Positions 31,873-43,780 of a stretch of 64,000 bases of DNA are shown here, piece after piece. This stretch comes from Azorinus chamasolen (taxonomy: Eukaryota > Mollusca > Bivalvia > Cardiida > Solecurtidae), in NCBI GenBank assembly GCA_963576725.1, contig OY755238.1:27485201-27549200 (forward strand), written 5' to 3'. The position numbers and the translations under genes are program-made. The notes beneath the pieces are model-generated. The model ran no database searches and was not told the origin of the DNA. It was given only the letters and a program-made list of their open reading frames with translations. Each line of letters begins with the position of its first letter. The stretch's first letter is position 1.

Positions 31873-34423
31873 ATGGAGTTAGAAAAGCGAGTAATGTCAA
31901 TTCTTAAATCAGTTACTTCCAATGTTGACATTTTAGATTCTTTAAAAGACTTCTCCAAGAAATCGGTGAAAGTCATAATACAAAAGCGAGTTCGGGAGCG
32001 TGAGAATGTTGGTTTTGATGACAAAATGGAAAACCTTAGGGCCCTTAACTTGATATCGATTCTTTATTTTGCTATCGGGAAGACAGAGGACGCTGTAAAA
32101 TATAATGACATGGCATTGGAAGTAGATCACAAAAGTATCAATGCGCTGGCTTGTCGTACATGGTACCATTTACAATCACAAGAGTTCTTTGAAACCCAAA
32201 GCAGAAGTGAATGAAATTTTGAAAAAAGACAAACTTTCAAAGATCGTTTCAAAAGCAGAGGTCGCATTTGCGTATTCAAAGCTTGGATTATACATGTACC
32301 CAAAGGCTGAGGAACTGTTCAATGTAGTTTTAGATGAGTGTAACCACACAGAAGTGCCCGAATACTATGTTTGCATTTGGAAATTCAGTCTAGCACAAAC
32401 AATAAGACGGCAGCTTGATGAACATAATAGTCACAGCCCAATGACATTTGAAGACAATAAAGAAAGATACAAAACCGTGGTTAAGTTATATTTAAGTATA
32501 ATTAATATGAAAGATGACAGAGTGAAGCGTTTTCAGGCAAGAGCATCTGTAGAGTTAGGTCTGCTAAAAAGAAATCTTGTCTACAAAATGAAATATCTTG
32601 ACATACTATTTGAAGATGGACAGGCAATAGAGCCTAAATCTTATTTCGATACAGCACTTCAATTACAGCCTGACGACGTGTTTGTGTTGGAACGGAGTGG
32701 CAAGTTTTACAGGCTGATCGGAAGCATAAACAAATCGATTGAATGTCTGTCAAAGGCCATTCAAATAAACGAAACCTCGTTTGCACATCATCATCTTGCT
32801 ATCGCGTTAAAAGTGCAACTGGAAAGGAAAATCAACTCGAGTAATGTTGACGAAAACACGCAACAAACGGGGGCACTACGCAACAAGGATTACACAAAGG
32901 ATCGTGAGCAACCAACCTGTGAATTACCTAAAGAAGACAGCATTGATCGTTTGGATTCGAAAAGTCATGAGCACAACACAGAAATACGCACAGAACACCA
33001 CAAAAAACATGACACTGTGGCAAGAAAAGTAGATGGGGTATTTCTTCCGATAGAGAATATAACAACTCCAACGTAAGTATTTCAGACAGCAACAGTAAAG
33101 AAGGCTTGATGAAACAAGTACACGATCAAAAGCCGAATAGACTACTTGATGAAGAGAAGAGTCTTTGGAAAATGGTGAAGAGTTTCTACAGGTTAAGTTA
33201 CATCCCTGCCAATAAAACAAAAGAAATACTTTACCACCTCGACAAGTCTTTCAAATTAAACAATAACATCATAGCACGTCAGGATAAAGGTTTACTATTA
33301 CGAAGATCTAGACAATACGAAGAAGCTCTAAAGGTATTCAAATCAATGTTCAATGAGCCATCTTGCTCTTCAATTTACATTGCTAGTGCATATGAGCAAG
33401 CTGCACTTTGTAACTTGGACATCACAAGAGAAGAAGACATTGACGTAATGAAGAAAAACAAACTTGAATACGAGGCAAAAATGTACTTGCAAAAATCAAT
33501 TACGATTTCATGCAAATTCATCGCTAAAAACCCTGCATATCGAAAGTGTTGGGCAGCATTTCCAACTCTAAAGGCCATGTTGCAAGGAGAAACAAATGCG
33601 AGCTGTAAGTTCCGAGAACTTGGAAATCTTTGTACAAAACTACAAAATTATTCAGAAGCTCTTGGATTTTATGAAAAAGCGTTGCAGCTTGACAGCAGTG
33701 AAAATGATAGGACAGACGTCCTCATGGAAATGGTCAACGTCTGTATTGAAAATAACGACTTCGATGAAGCCATATTGAATTTGAATATGATTGGATGCCT
33801 GCAAGACGGCATGGAAAAAATTGACCAACAGACCTATGTCAATGCAAACATCAATGGAGCACTCAACTCTTGGAACAAAGGAGAAACAGAAATAGCTCGA
33901 ATGAGATTTAAAGATGCTTTGAACTTTTCTTTCTCTAAAAGAAGTTCCGATGAAAATGAGACCCTGCAAACAAAAACGTTTGATATATATATGCTTAGCT
34001 CTGATGTGTCTGAGGACAAGGTGCGTGGTATTTATGATCTCCTACGGACTGTAGGACTTGAAGTTACTTTCAACTGATGCCGGGATGCCTGGACATATGG
34101 AAAGTAGAATAAAGGAGCAAATGATGGAAACAAGCAAATATATTGCAGTATTTATCGGTGAAGACGATGAAGAGGCAGCTATATGCGAACTGGAGATGAC
34201 TGCACGAAATTACTTTCAAGGGTTAACCGTCATTTCAGAGTCAAACAGGGCAGAAAAGGATCGAATATTCCGCCGGTTTTCATGTTTGGACTATAATAAA
34301 ACATTATTTGAAGACATTCAAGAGATCAGACAAGATCACTTGTTGTGGGTCCAACGATTTTTGTTCACGGTTTTTGGTATGGAATCAAGAGTATCTACCA
34401 TTAGAGAGTTCAAAACGAACTGA
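31873..34423 (+). pseudogene. TPR-TIR protein, copy 2 (three frameshifts)
   Basis: It aligns along its whole length with copies 1 and 3, starting at ATG 31873 (MELEKRVMSILK). An 8-bp deletion near 32210, relative to copy 3, gives a stop at 32214. A net 11-bp insertion near 33070 (around CAACTCCAACGT) shifts the frame again, with a stop at 33076. A 2-bp deletion at about 34072 within the TIR box-2 region produces a stop at 34077. The TPR segments (TEDAVKYNDMALEVDH, YPKAEELFNVVLDE, YSEALGFYEKAL) and the TIR motifs (FDIYMLSS, ICELEM) are otherwise well preserved, and the end reads RVSTIREFKTN, longer than in the sisters. The frame breaks are few relative to the amount of substitution, so inactivation may be recent. 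An expressed truncated product cannot be excluded. Confidence 0.85.
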
Positions 34424-34499
34424 CCTGGAGTGGATATGCGATTTCAAGCATTTGAATCGGATCATCACCAAAATAGGATATATGTGCTAGTTCGTTTAA

Positions 34500-34720
34500 C
34501 CTGTTTCCCTAATGTAAACACTTTTCCTCACCTTTGCAAACACAGTAAACCCCCAGACGGTTCTCGTCTGATCAGAGTCAGTTCTATTTGGATACAAAAT
34601 ACTATAGATTTGATTCCACAGTTTCTGTCATGGTAAACAATACCATTGTTAATGGTGCTGTTCAAAATTTGGTTAATTAGTATTCCTGATGTCATTATGT
34701 ATTAAATGAATATTTATCAG
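34500..34720. mobile_element. TTAA-type MITE, 3' end replaced
   Basis: It starts CCTGTTTCCCTAATG after TTAA (34496-34499) and matches 19065 onward, but stops at ATTTATCAG (34720), where a second TIR-gene fragment begins. The normal GGTAAAGGG terminus is missing. Confidence 0.65.
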
Positions 34721-34978
34721 CAGTATTTATAGGCGAATACGATAGAAAGGCAGTTATATTCGAACTGGAGATGTTTGCAAATGATTTCTATCAAGGGTTA
34801 ACCGTCATGTCAGAGTCATACAGGGCAAAAAAGGATCCAATATTCCGCCAATTCCCATGTATGGAGTATAAAAACACTATTTGAAAAGATTGAAGAGATT
34901 ACAAAAGATCACTTGTTGTGGGTACGGCGATTTCTGTTCACGGTCTTTGGTATGTAATCAAGAGTATCTAACAATTAG
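34721..34978 (+). pseudogene. Orphan TIR-domain 3' fragment
   Basis: It starts within the TIR region (AVFIGEYDRKAVIFELEMFA) and runs through NDFYQGLTVMSESYRAKKDP to the equivalent of the gene end. A 2-bp deletion near 34871 and a stop in place of Glu at 34955 disrupt it. It resembles copies 1 and 3 more than the adjacent copy 2, so it is not a simple tandem duplicate of its neighbour. Its downstream sequence repeats the MITE and flank of the other copies. Confidence 0.8.
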
Positions 34979-35072
34979 ACTGTTAATAACGAACTGACCT
35001 GGAGTGGGTATGCGATTTCCAGCATTTGAATCGGATCATCACCTAAGCAGGTTATATGTGCTAGTCCGTTTA

Positions 35073-35305
35073 ACCGTTTCCCTAATGTAAACACTTTTTC
35101 ACGCCTTTGCAAACATAACAGACCCAGAGCAGACCATTACCGTGTGATCAGAGTCAGTTCTATTTGGATAACGAAATACTTAAGATTTGATTCTACAGTT
35201 TCTGTCATGGTCAACAATTCCGTGGTTAATGGTGCTGTTCAAAATTTGGTTAATTAATATTCATGATGTCGTTATGTCTTAAATGAATATTTATCAGGTA
35301 TAGGG
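35073..35305. mobile_element. TTAA-type MITE downstream of the orphan fragment
   Basis: This is the second copy of the downstream MITE in unit 2, running from CCGTTTCCCTAATG to GGTATAGGG with TTAA at 35069-35072. Its right flank has decayed to TTCA. Confidence 0.65.
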
Positions 35306-35479
35306 TTCAGCTACTACAGCACCTTAAGATTGTTATCTGCTATTGAGTGATAGCATACGTCAGTCATATAGATAAACAGGTTGGATTCATATCTGCATCG
35401 TTAGTTCACAAAGAACAGACATCGATAAAGCGTCATATACTGTGCCAATTCTCTTGAATCGCCTCGTTGCGATTAGGGT

Positions 35480-35562
35480 GTCCATGATCGTGTGGTTATG
35501 ATCTTCGAGGGACGGTCACTTAGCCTCTCATCTATGTGGTTCGAATCCCGGTCTAGACATTT
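35480..35562 (+). mobile_element. tRNA-like sequence, unit 2
   Basis: It is homologous to 19471-19552. The B box GGTTCGAATCC (35538-35548) is intact, but the A-box region reads TGATCGTGTGG and is further from consensus. Confidence 0.5.
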
Positions 35563-35696
35563 TATAGTTCATGTGAGGCAGCCTTACAACAGGCATGTCG
35601 TATGTCGGTGGTTCTACACGGGCGTTCTTCTGTGCTCATAACAATGCAAATTAAGCCTGCGAAGACGGAAAGAACATCTGGGATCTTCCCCGACAT

Positions 35697-35822
35697 TTAA
35701 TTAGCCGGGCGTAAACGATATGATTAGCTGGTTAATTAGCCGGGCGTCACGATATGATTAGCAGGTTAATTAGCTGGGCATCACGATATGATTAACTGGT
35801 TAACTAGCCGGGTATCACGATA
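35697..35822. repeat. Short tandem repeat, unit 2
   Basis: About four units of TTAATTAGCCGGGCGTCAC and GATATGATTAGC are present, more diverged than in unit 1. Confidence 0.7.
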
Positions 35823-36407
35823 TGATTGAAATACGGTTAAAGTGACGTGAACCACAATACAAACTGTGAACAAACCAGTTTTCAACTGTGAACAAACCAT
35901 TTTTCAAGACGTTTCTAAACTATGGTCAGAGCACAGATTTGATGGAGAATAAAGTAATAGTTATCATGTCAAATATGTTGTTTTTGGATGTTGTTATAAG
36001 TTGTTGACACCATTGTGTTGGATACCTGCAGACTAACGCAAAAGTTTTTTACTCAGTGAATATTTATATAACAATGACATCATACATAATAACCCCAGTC
36101 ATTTTTCTACTTGATACATTATTTTCAGAGTAATTTTGTTTCTTCATTTTTTATAAAAACAGAGTGGCAAGCAATTTTGATCCTAATGTGGCGCCGAGTT
36201 ACTCGGTATCTCATCTGGATCCAAACTGTTTGTATATGATATCACATATCCGTCTACATGGCAATTAATTAGATGATTTTTATAACGGCAAACAATTGAA
36301 AACATCTTTTGGCATGGCAGTACCTGTATCATCCGATTTATATTTTATTCAGAGGTTCAGATAAGATGCGTTAACTAAAACATTTTCACGAGTACAGTAG
36401 TTCCTTT
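35823..36407. repeat. Unit 2 extra segment with MITE relic
   Basis: The part from about 35965 to 36360 is absent from units 1 and 3. It includes a relic with GGCGCCGAGTTACTCGGTAT and CATCTGGATCCAAACTG, which belongs to the same family as 10785-10935. No gene. Confidence 0.5.
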
Positions 36408-36504
36408 ATTTCTCCACCAAAACCTATATTGTGACCACTCTTTCGAATCGTCTTTTCGGGGCAATTCTAAAGAGTGGTCATAGTATAGAGTTTGGTGGAG
36501 AAAT
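36408..36504. mobile_element. Hairpin MITE-like element, unit 2
   Basis: It is homologous to 19993-20090, with arms closing at GTCTTTTCGGGGC. Confidence 0.6.
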
Positions 36505-38095
36505 GACATTGTAGTATTTGGGCACCTTTATCTGTAGCTCTGTAAATTATTCAATACGCAAACAAAGTAAATTCTGATCAGACGCCTCCAATAGGAGCTG
36601 TCTGATCTGTGTATTCTATTTGAAAATGTGTTACAATGCGTATTTGCGTATGTAATATCCATGTAAGAAATAATGAGAAAATGGATATTTATTGGCTTGA
36701 ATTTTATAATGGTATATGAATCAGTTCTACAAGTGTACTTTAATTTCATAAGCAAACAGAAAAACCTTGATCAGACGGCTCCTACAGTTGCGGTCTGACC
36801 GTGAGTCTACACTGTTTGCAAAGGTGTGAAAAGACGTTTATATGAGAGAATGGGTTTAAGCCCTTTGAATGCTGAGTATTTAAAGTGGAATGGTCCATCA
36901 CTGTTTAATAATAGATTCAAATTAGTGGGCAAGGGTATAATTTACCAGATTATTTTGAATGACACACAGTGCAGACTCTGATCAGAGGATTCCTCTCATT
37001 CCTGTGATCTGGGGCTACACTGCTTTCAAATTTCAGCACACTCATTGACCACTTTCAAATAGTACTATCTTCAAACATCTCTATGTTTGTACACTATTTT
37101 GATTGCTTAACCGTCAACAATATACAGCATGGATAAACTTGGTGGTTTGAATCATGTAATGAACCTTTCAAAATTATTCACGTAAGACCCCTTTAAACAG
37201 GATTTTTAATAAAGAAGAATTAGATAGGTGACTGCTTAATGCAGGATGAAAATCATGCAGGAGCTTCTTTTAGGTGTTTTCTGCATGACTTTCTCCTACA
37301 TAAAGCTGTCAACTGCCTTAACATTTTGCTTGATATACATGCATTTTCAAACAGAGTACATACGTGTTAGAAGGAATGTTTTCTAATTTGTGTCTGCTCT
37401 ATTTGCTTATGAAACTATACAGGTGAGATTCTACAGTTTCTGATGAGGTAGAAATATTATGTGCCCATGCACCATTATAAAAGTTAGCCAATAAATATTC
37501 ATGATGCCCTTCAGGGGGAGAAGGTAGGGGATATATTGTTTTTTCCCTTGTCTTTCTGTCTGTTGGTTTGTTGGTTGGTTTGACCCCAATTTTAAAGTTG
37601 GCAATAATTTTGTAGCCATTGCACATACATACTTCAAACGTGGCATTCATGTGCAACTTATGGAAGCAACAATTATTAGGGGGTGACTTGTTAAGGTCAA
37701 ATTTAGATTGATTATAATTTTGTCGCCATTCAACATACATATTTCAAACTTGACATGCATGTGCAACTTATAGAGGCGAACATTTTCAGGCATGCGATCA
37801 TTGTAAGGGGTAAATTATTCAGGCCAAGCTCATATATCAAGGTCAAAGGTCAATTTTCGTGTCATATTTAGATTGGAAAAAAGTTAGTTGTCATTGTCCA
37901 ACAAACATCCTTCAAATTTGGCTTGCATATGCAATTCATGGAAGCAAACATTTTAGGGAGTGACTTATTGAGGTCAATTTAGCTATACTTTTTCACCATT
38001 CAACATCCATCCTTCAAACTTTGCATGCATATGCAACTTGTGGAGGCAAATATTTTCACGGGTGACTTATTAAAGTGATAAGGTGGTTATTTTAA
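36505..38095. repeat. MITE mosaic and spaced TTCAAACTTGG repeats, unit 2
   Basis: It matches 20090-21580 of unit 1 with small indels. The spaced repeat occupies about 37490-38070. No gene. Confidence 0.6.
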
Positions 38096-38335
38096 CCCTG
38101 CCCTCCATGAGTATTTGTGTGAGAAATAACGATGTCATTAATATTAATTAGATAAATGTGTTATAATAGCACATTGACACAGGCGTTTTGGCCATGCAGA
38201 AACAATAGAATTATATCTGTATTATACCTTAAGCAAACAAAACAGACCCTGATCAGACGGCTCCTATAGGAGCCGTCTGATCTGGATATACTCTGTTTAC
38301 AAAGGCGTAGAAAGGCGTATTTATGGAGTAATGGG
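38096..38335. mobile_element. TTAA-flanked MITE, unit 2
   Basis: TTAA lies at 38092-38095 and 38336-38339. The internal palindrome is CAGACGGCTCCTATAGGAGC with its complement. It is orthologous to 21583-21822. Confidence 0.75.
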
Positions 38336-38719
38336 TTAACACTATTTGTAAGTTGTCTATCTAAATTTCGTCGTCATTCAACATACATCCTTCAAACCTG
38401 GCAGAAATGTGAAACTTATAGAGGCGATCATTTTAAGGGGTAACTTATAAAGGCCAAGGTCGTGCATCAAGGTCAAAAGTCATATCGGGGGCAAAGTGTT
38501 TCACAAACACATCTTGTTTACATTAATATTCAACAGGGAAAGGGTTAAAGCCAGGCATCGATATAATTTGAACGTCCGGTTTAGAGGGATTTTACTGTAT
38601 ATTATTCTGTAATTTGAATTCGTCATGTACATATATGTGAAATTATTAATAATTTAGTTATACATGTAAAGTTGACCTTGTTCTGAGCGGCTCTTCATTT
38701 ATTGAAGATAGGAGTCTTT

Positions 38720-39250
38720 AAAAAGTAGGTGGTTGCTAATGCAGGGAACAAGTAGCGCAGAAAGCTTCAATAAACAAGTGCTGCAGGGAACAAGTAGTGC
38801 AGAAAGCTTCAATAAACAGGTGGTGTAGGGAATAAGTAGTGCAGAAAGCTTCAATAAACAAGTGGTGCAGGGAACAAGTAGTGCAGAAAGCTTCAATAAA
38901 CAAGTGGTGCAGGGAACAAAGAGTGCAGAAAGCTTCAATAAACAAGTGGTGCAGGGAACAAGTAGTGCAGAAAGCTTCAATAAACAAGTGGTGTAGGGAA
39001 TAAGTAGTGCAGAAAGCTTCAATAAACAAGTGGTGCAGGGAACAAGTAGTGCAGAAAGCTTCAATAAACAAGTGGTGCAGGGAACAAAGAGTACAGAAGC
39101 TTCAATATACAAGTGGTGCAGGGAACAAGTAGTGCAGAAAGCTTCAATAAACAAGTGGTGTAGGGAATAAGTAGCGCAGAAAGCTTCAATAAACAAGTGG
39201 TGCAGGGAACAAGTAGTGCAGAAAGCTTCAATAAACAAGTGGTAGCTGAA
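38720..39250. repeat. 42-bp tandem array inside a hairpin MITE arm, about 12 units
   Basis: The unit is AAGTAGTGCAGAAAGCTTC, AATAAACAAGTGG, TGCAGGGAAC. The array is bounded by GTAGGTGGTTGCTAATGCAG and by AAGTGGTAGCTGAAAAG, which are parts of the left arm of the MITE at 5331-5537, and the right arm continues to about 39395. Since 42 is divisible by three, the reverse strand shows a 204-residue Cys/Leu-rich frame with no support as a gene. Unit 3 has about six units (55042-55290). Confidence 0.9.
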
Positions 39251-39451
39251 AAGATGATAAAATGTATGTAGAAAGCTCCTATAGAAACAGTTTGCATAAC
39301 ATTTGCCCTGCATTAGTTTCGAATCATCTACTTTGAAATTACTTCTATGTCAAATGGTTATACATGTGTCGCATTAGGGAGTCGTTACTGTAGTATAGAA
39401 TATACAAAATTAAACATAGTATATCACCTTATTACATGCAGGATTGCTTAA

Positions 39452-39682
39452 CCCATTACCTCATAGGGTATTTTTAGGTACAACCTCTTTGAATAAAACT
39501 ACCGAAAATGAGCATTAACTAAAGAAAAGGAAAATTTTAGAATTATGTACATTTTTGTAGTTTGAAACCATTGTGATAAATAGAGCATTTGCTCCTATAG
39601 GAGCAAATGCTCTATTTATCACAATGGTTTCACAAAGTGACTTTTACAGAGTCGTCAAAAGTCGTCAATATGAGGGAAAGGG
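39452..39682. mobile_element. TTAA-flanked MITE with long hairpin, unit 2 (complete)
   Basis: It spans CCCATTACCTCATAGG to TATGAGGGAAAGGG between TTAA at 39448-39451 and 39683-39686. The central hairpin at about 39561-39632 pairs GAAACCATTGTGATAAATAG with its complement around GCTCCTATAGGAGC. Confidence 0.8.
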
Positions 39683-39686
39683 TTAA

Positions 39687-40260
39687 CATTGCAAAACTCT
39701 GTACACTCTTATAATACCAGACTGAAAGAAAGAGGTGGTTTCAGTTTGCCAAAAGTAAAATGTGCTGCATCAAACTCTTTCTTTTACACTGGATCTAAAC
39801 TTTGGAACAGCTTACCAGTGGAATTTACTGTGATAAATAACTTATCTTCCTTTAAGTCATCAATCAAGAGTCACTTAATGAGCAATATTACTTCTTAGTA
39901 TTTTGTATATTTACACATCATTTTAATATAATGAGCTCGACTGCTTATGATTGTTATAAATTTCGCAAAACAACTGAAGTCGTGTTCTATCATGCACTAT
40001 TATCAATTACTTTACTGATGCATAACTGGTATTGTCACGTTTAAAATTAAGGGACTGTGATATAAAAATGCTGTACCCATTTTTGTCTGTGACTGTGATA
40101 GTATTTATAAATGTAACTGCTTTTGATGCCATATTTTAATAATCTATTTAATAATATTATTTACAATTTAATTCATGTGATATAGCATCCACTTGTGATA
40201 GTATTCATATTATCTGTATTATACCACCTGTGATAAGGACCACAATGAAAATAAAAGACT
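39687..40260 (+). pseudogene. LINE 3' end, unit 2
   Basis: It reads HSYNTRLKERGGFSLPK and SKLWNSLPVEFTVINN, then SFKSSIKSHL, the C-terminus of a jockey/CR1-type ORF2, followed by an AT-rich 3' UTR ending near CACAATGAAAATAAAAGAC. The left side is cut at the TTAA MITE, so only about 70 codons remain. Confidence 0.7.
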
Positions 40261-40457
40261 GCTCTTTATTGTATTATACTTGGTATAGAAAGCATGATAT
40301 GGTTTTTCACTATGCATCATTTTACTAATTACTATTTATTCTGATGTGATACATGTTTGTGAACCATATTAATATGTTTTCCATTTGCCGAAATCTATCT
40401 ATCAATATAGATGTATAATTTACTCATTTATCATTGAACAATACATTCATATAGATA

Positions 40458-40839
40458 CAGTAAAGCCCACTAAACCAGACGCTATATGTACAGTAAAACC
40501 TCTCTATAACGACCACTAAATTACATCAAGTATTTTGTTTTAAATGCAGGTTGATGCTTAAAGCAAGGTGAAAGTAAAACAGAACGCTCTTTTTTTACTT
40601 TCTTCTTGCTTTAAGCAACCACCTGCCCTTAATACCAACTAATTAACACAATTTAGTGGTCGTTATAGAGAGGTTTTACTGTACATGTAGAATAACTATC
40701 GGTCTTGGAGACAGGTGGTAGCTTAATGCAGAGTGAAAGTCATGCAGAAAGCTCCTCCTGCATAAAGCAATGACCTCACCTGTCTATACGTATATACATT
40801 CTTCTCTATGCTAGAATTCTAGTTTAGAGGGGTTTACTG
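40458..40839. mobile_element. TA-flanked hairpin MITE with nested MITE, unit 2
   Basis: The outer termini are CAGTAAAGCCCACTAAACC and GAGGGGTTTACTG. The nested pogo/Tigger-like MITE occupies 40491-40681 and has lost part of its hairpin tip (GAACGCTC directly followed by TTTTTTTAC). Confidence 0.7.
40491..40681. mobile_element. Nested pogo/Tigger-like MITE, unit 2
   Basis: It runs from CAGTAAAACCTCTCTATAAC to TATAGAGAGGTTTTACTG with TA on both sides. It is orthologous to 23183-23386. Confidence 0.75.
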
Positions 40840-41029
40840 TATTTTATTTTTTACAATATACACGAGGTATGCTGAAAGTCTCTCAGCATTTTCGAATAAC
40901 TTCATCTATTTCAATAGTATACAATATTCACAATGAAAGGGAGACAACAAATAAAACCCGAACTACCAAGTGACGCGGAATAGTTTTCTTCTAATTGAAA
41001 AAAACTGCCGAACAGTTAATATGCAATAG

Positions 41030-41510
41030 AAGAACCGTCTGATCAGGGTCTGTACTGTTTGTCATTTGACCACTTACTCCATATGTACTCTTTCTACGCA
41101 ATTGCAAACAGAGTAGACCCATACCAGACAGCTCCTGCTGGAACCGTCTAATCAGGGTCTCCTCTGTTTGTATATGTTTATATATAAATATGATTCGACA
41201 CTTTCTGCCATAGCCAAATGCTCCTGTGTCAAAGTTTTGAATACTGAATTATCAAAATGGATACGTGCAATGTATATTGTGTGTTACCCTTTGACAATTC
41301 AGTATTCAAAGGTATTCACACAATGTACATTACATGTATCCACTTTGATAATTCAGTATTGAAAAGGGTAACACACAACATACATTTTACGTATCCACTT
41401 TGATAATTCAGTAATCAAAATGGTAACACACAACATACTTTTTACGTATCTACTTTGATAATACAGTATTTAAAAGGATAACACACAACATACATTACAC
41501 GTATTCGCGT
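41030..41510. repeat. MITE fragment with 55-bp satellite relics, unit 2
   Basis: About four diverged 55-bp units follow an inverted half-unit. ATTCGCGT at 41503-41510 is an empty site for the hAT-like element of unit 3. Confidence 0.7.
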
Positions 41511-41695
41511 TATTATGAAAACATTTTTCAGTGGATTTATCTCTTTACTCCAACGATATACATGTACATATAAGAAATAATGACACCATGAATTTTATAG
41601 TTAGATATTTTATTGAGTAATAGGCCCAACAGTACAAGGTGGCAAATAATGATTATTACATGATCAACAGCAGAATGAGTTAAACTCCTCATATA

Positions 41696-41879
41696 CAGTA
41701 AAACCTCTCTACAACGGCCACTAAATTGTGTTGATCCATTTGGTGTTTAGGGCAGGTGGCTGCTTAAAGCAAGGTGAAAGTAAAACAGAACGCTCCTATA
41801 AGGATCGTTCTGTTTTACTTTCACCTTGATTTAAGCAGCCACCTGCCTTTGACACAAAATACCTGATGTAATTTAGTTG
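41696..41879. mobile_element. Second pogo/Tigger-like hairpin MITE, unit 2
   Basis: The left end CAGTAAAACCTCTCTACAAC follows TA (41694-41695). The arms GGCAGGTGGCTGCTTAAAGC and GATTTAAGCAGCCACCTGCC enclose a hairpin. The right terminal repeat is shortened to AATTTAGTTG before TA. It is absent at 24690-24691 in unit 1. Confidence 0.7.
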
Positions 41880-42235
41880 TACTCTACATACACTCCAACA
41901 ACCATACGCATGCAACGTGTTCGAGAGGAAAATAGTCTTACTTTGTTTTTGGTACTAAGAAAAGTCAATTTTGATAAGGAATTTACCCGCCACAGTGAGG
42001 TAACTCTCTGTTCAAGTTGAATAAATATTTTGAAAGCACAATTTGTAGTTATTGTTCTAGAATTAAATAAACTATTCATCGACTAATTTGCTATAAATGA
42101 ACTATTTGGTTTTAATTAAATCTGAAAATAATTTCATTCACTTTTATCATAGTTAATGTTATAAAGTTTGTTTCCTGATCAGATGCTCAACTACTAAGCG
42201 TCTGATCTGGATCCAAACAACTTACAAAATGATTT

Positions 42236-43613
42236 TGAGCCAACTCAGCGTAACATATTTTCTCTGAGGGATATCACGCATAGACCTAGATGTACCACTC
42301 ATTAACAGATTATCATTTCTTATTTTAAAGCACTTATAAACATACGTGACTAGTTTCCTTATTAAACACTAGATTTTCCATTTGCATCAATTCTATAAAC
42401 TTATGAATATTTGGAGTTCGCCAAAAATAAGGCTTCATATATCGTTTTCTCAATTCTGTATACAAAGTACATTCTAATAAAATTGGAACTCGTCTTCGAG
42501 TGTGTTACATATGTGACATTTCCGGTATTTTTTAGGTTTATGCCAGCGCCCCGTTTCTATTTGTAATCTGTGTGAGGAATGCCTGAGTCTAGTTCATTCA
42601 TGTCTACATTTTGTAATTGTTACGTGATGCAAGTACGACTCGAAACCAAAATCTGTAAACAGTCTGTAGGTATCTGCGCGAGTCGGAATACTAATGAGTA
42701 TGAAGTAATGAGAAGTAATGAGATGAACTCTGAGTTCCATGTTTGAATGGATTGATCAGATAATCTTTGTTTACACAGTTGCAAGAATAAATCGACGCTA
42801 CCCACTCCCTGATTTAACCAAGCATAATTTAGTCCTAAGTTCTCTAGTAAATTCTTGAGTTTCGATGCCCAAGACGGCTTATTCGGATATGTTTCCATGT
42901 CGGTAAACATCATATTGTAAACAACTTTGATGTATTTCGAGTCAGAGCATTGTGTAATTTTTAACCAGTATCCAATAAGCGAGATAAACCTGTGTATTTT
43001 TAAATTGGATCTACCCAGCTCCCCATAAATAAAATTATTTTGTGTTTGTTGCCGTACCCTGAGTAGTTGTTTGCAAAGTTGTAAATGGACACGTTCGAGC
43101 TTAGTTTCATTGCTAAACCCCGAAACCTCGCTCTCATAGTTTAAGATTGGTTAAATAAGTTTATCAAAGACAAAGAGCCCAAGTTTATGTTTAACAGATA
43201 TATTTGTAAATTTGTACTGGTAAGATTTAAACGTATAAATTGCCTTTATTTTCTGTTCGCAAAGAGCAGTGTGTGTTTCTGTAAATGATCCCCCAGTTGA
43301 AAATACGACCCTAAATAACTGAATTTACTAACGATGTCTATAGTTTTGCCATCGAATGTGAAGTTGTGATATCTATAATGTCTACCGGCCTTCCTGAAAA
43401 ATTAATATTTTCCTGTTTTCAGTATTTACAGTTAGTTTCAATTTTTCATAATATTCTTGAAAATGTTTAGACACGATTGTAGACCGTTCTCTGAATACGC
43501 CGTAAAACGGAGAACGTTTAATTTAACCTCATCATTCGACCACGTCTCTGTAAACAATAGAATGTCATTATCCTGAAATAAAGTTTTAATTTCACTTGAA
43601 TCGAGTTTGTTAT
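42236..43613 (-). pseudogene. LINE remnant with zinc-knuckle C-terminus, unit 2
   Basis: On the reverse strand it has the same endonuclease fragment (ETWSNDEV) and reverse-transcriptase distal region as unit 1, including NYAWLNQGVGSVDLFL and LGRSNLKIHRF. It then continues past ETGRWH into KCHICNTLEDEF, LRKRYMKPYFWRTP and RDIPQRKYVTLSWL. The CHIC...EDE motif is the zinc-knuckle-like end common in LINE ORF2 proteins. An internal deletion removes the catalytic palm, and frameshifts are present. A local duplication (AGTATGAAGTAATGAG) lies near 42700. Confidence 0.75.
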
Positions 43614-43780
43614 ATCGTTTTCCAACATTTCATTGGGCATTCAAACGGCAAAAGCGATCCACTCCGGTCACCTACAATCGTGTATTTTCGCTATTTTCCG
43701 CGTGTGTATCGACCGTTCCACTACTGTCTATTGTATAGTGCACAAGCGGTTCTTGCTGTTCTGGAAAACCTCATTTCTAT

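Noticed and set aside
33040..33075. A micro-intron (GTAAGT...TTTCAG) explaining the second frame break of copy 2
   Set aside because: The GTAAGT to CAG distance is under 20 bp, too short for splicing. Alignment shows a simple net 11-bp insertion instead.
38699..39313. Cys/Leu-rich 204-codon frame on the reverse strand
   Set aside because: It is the translation of the 42-bp array expanded in a MITE arm, and is broken in unit 3.
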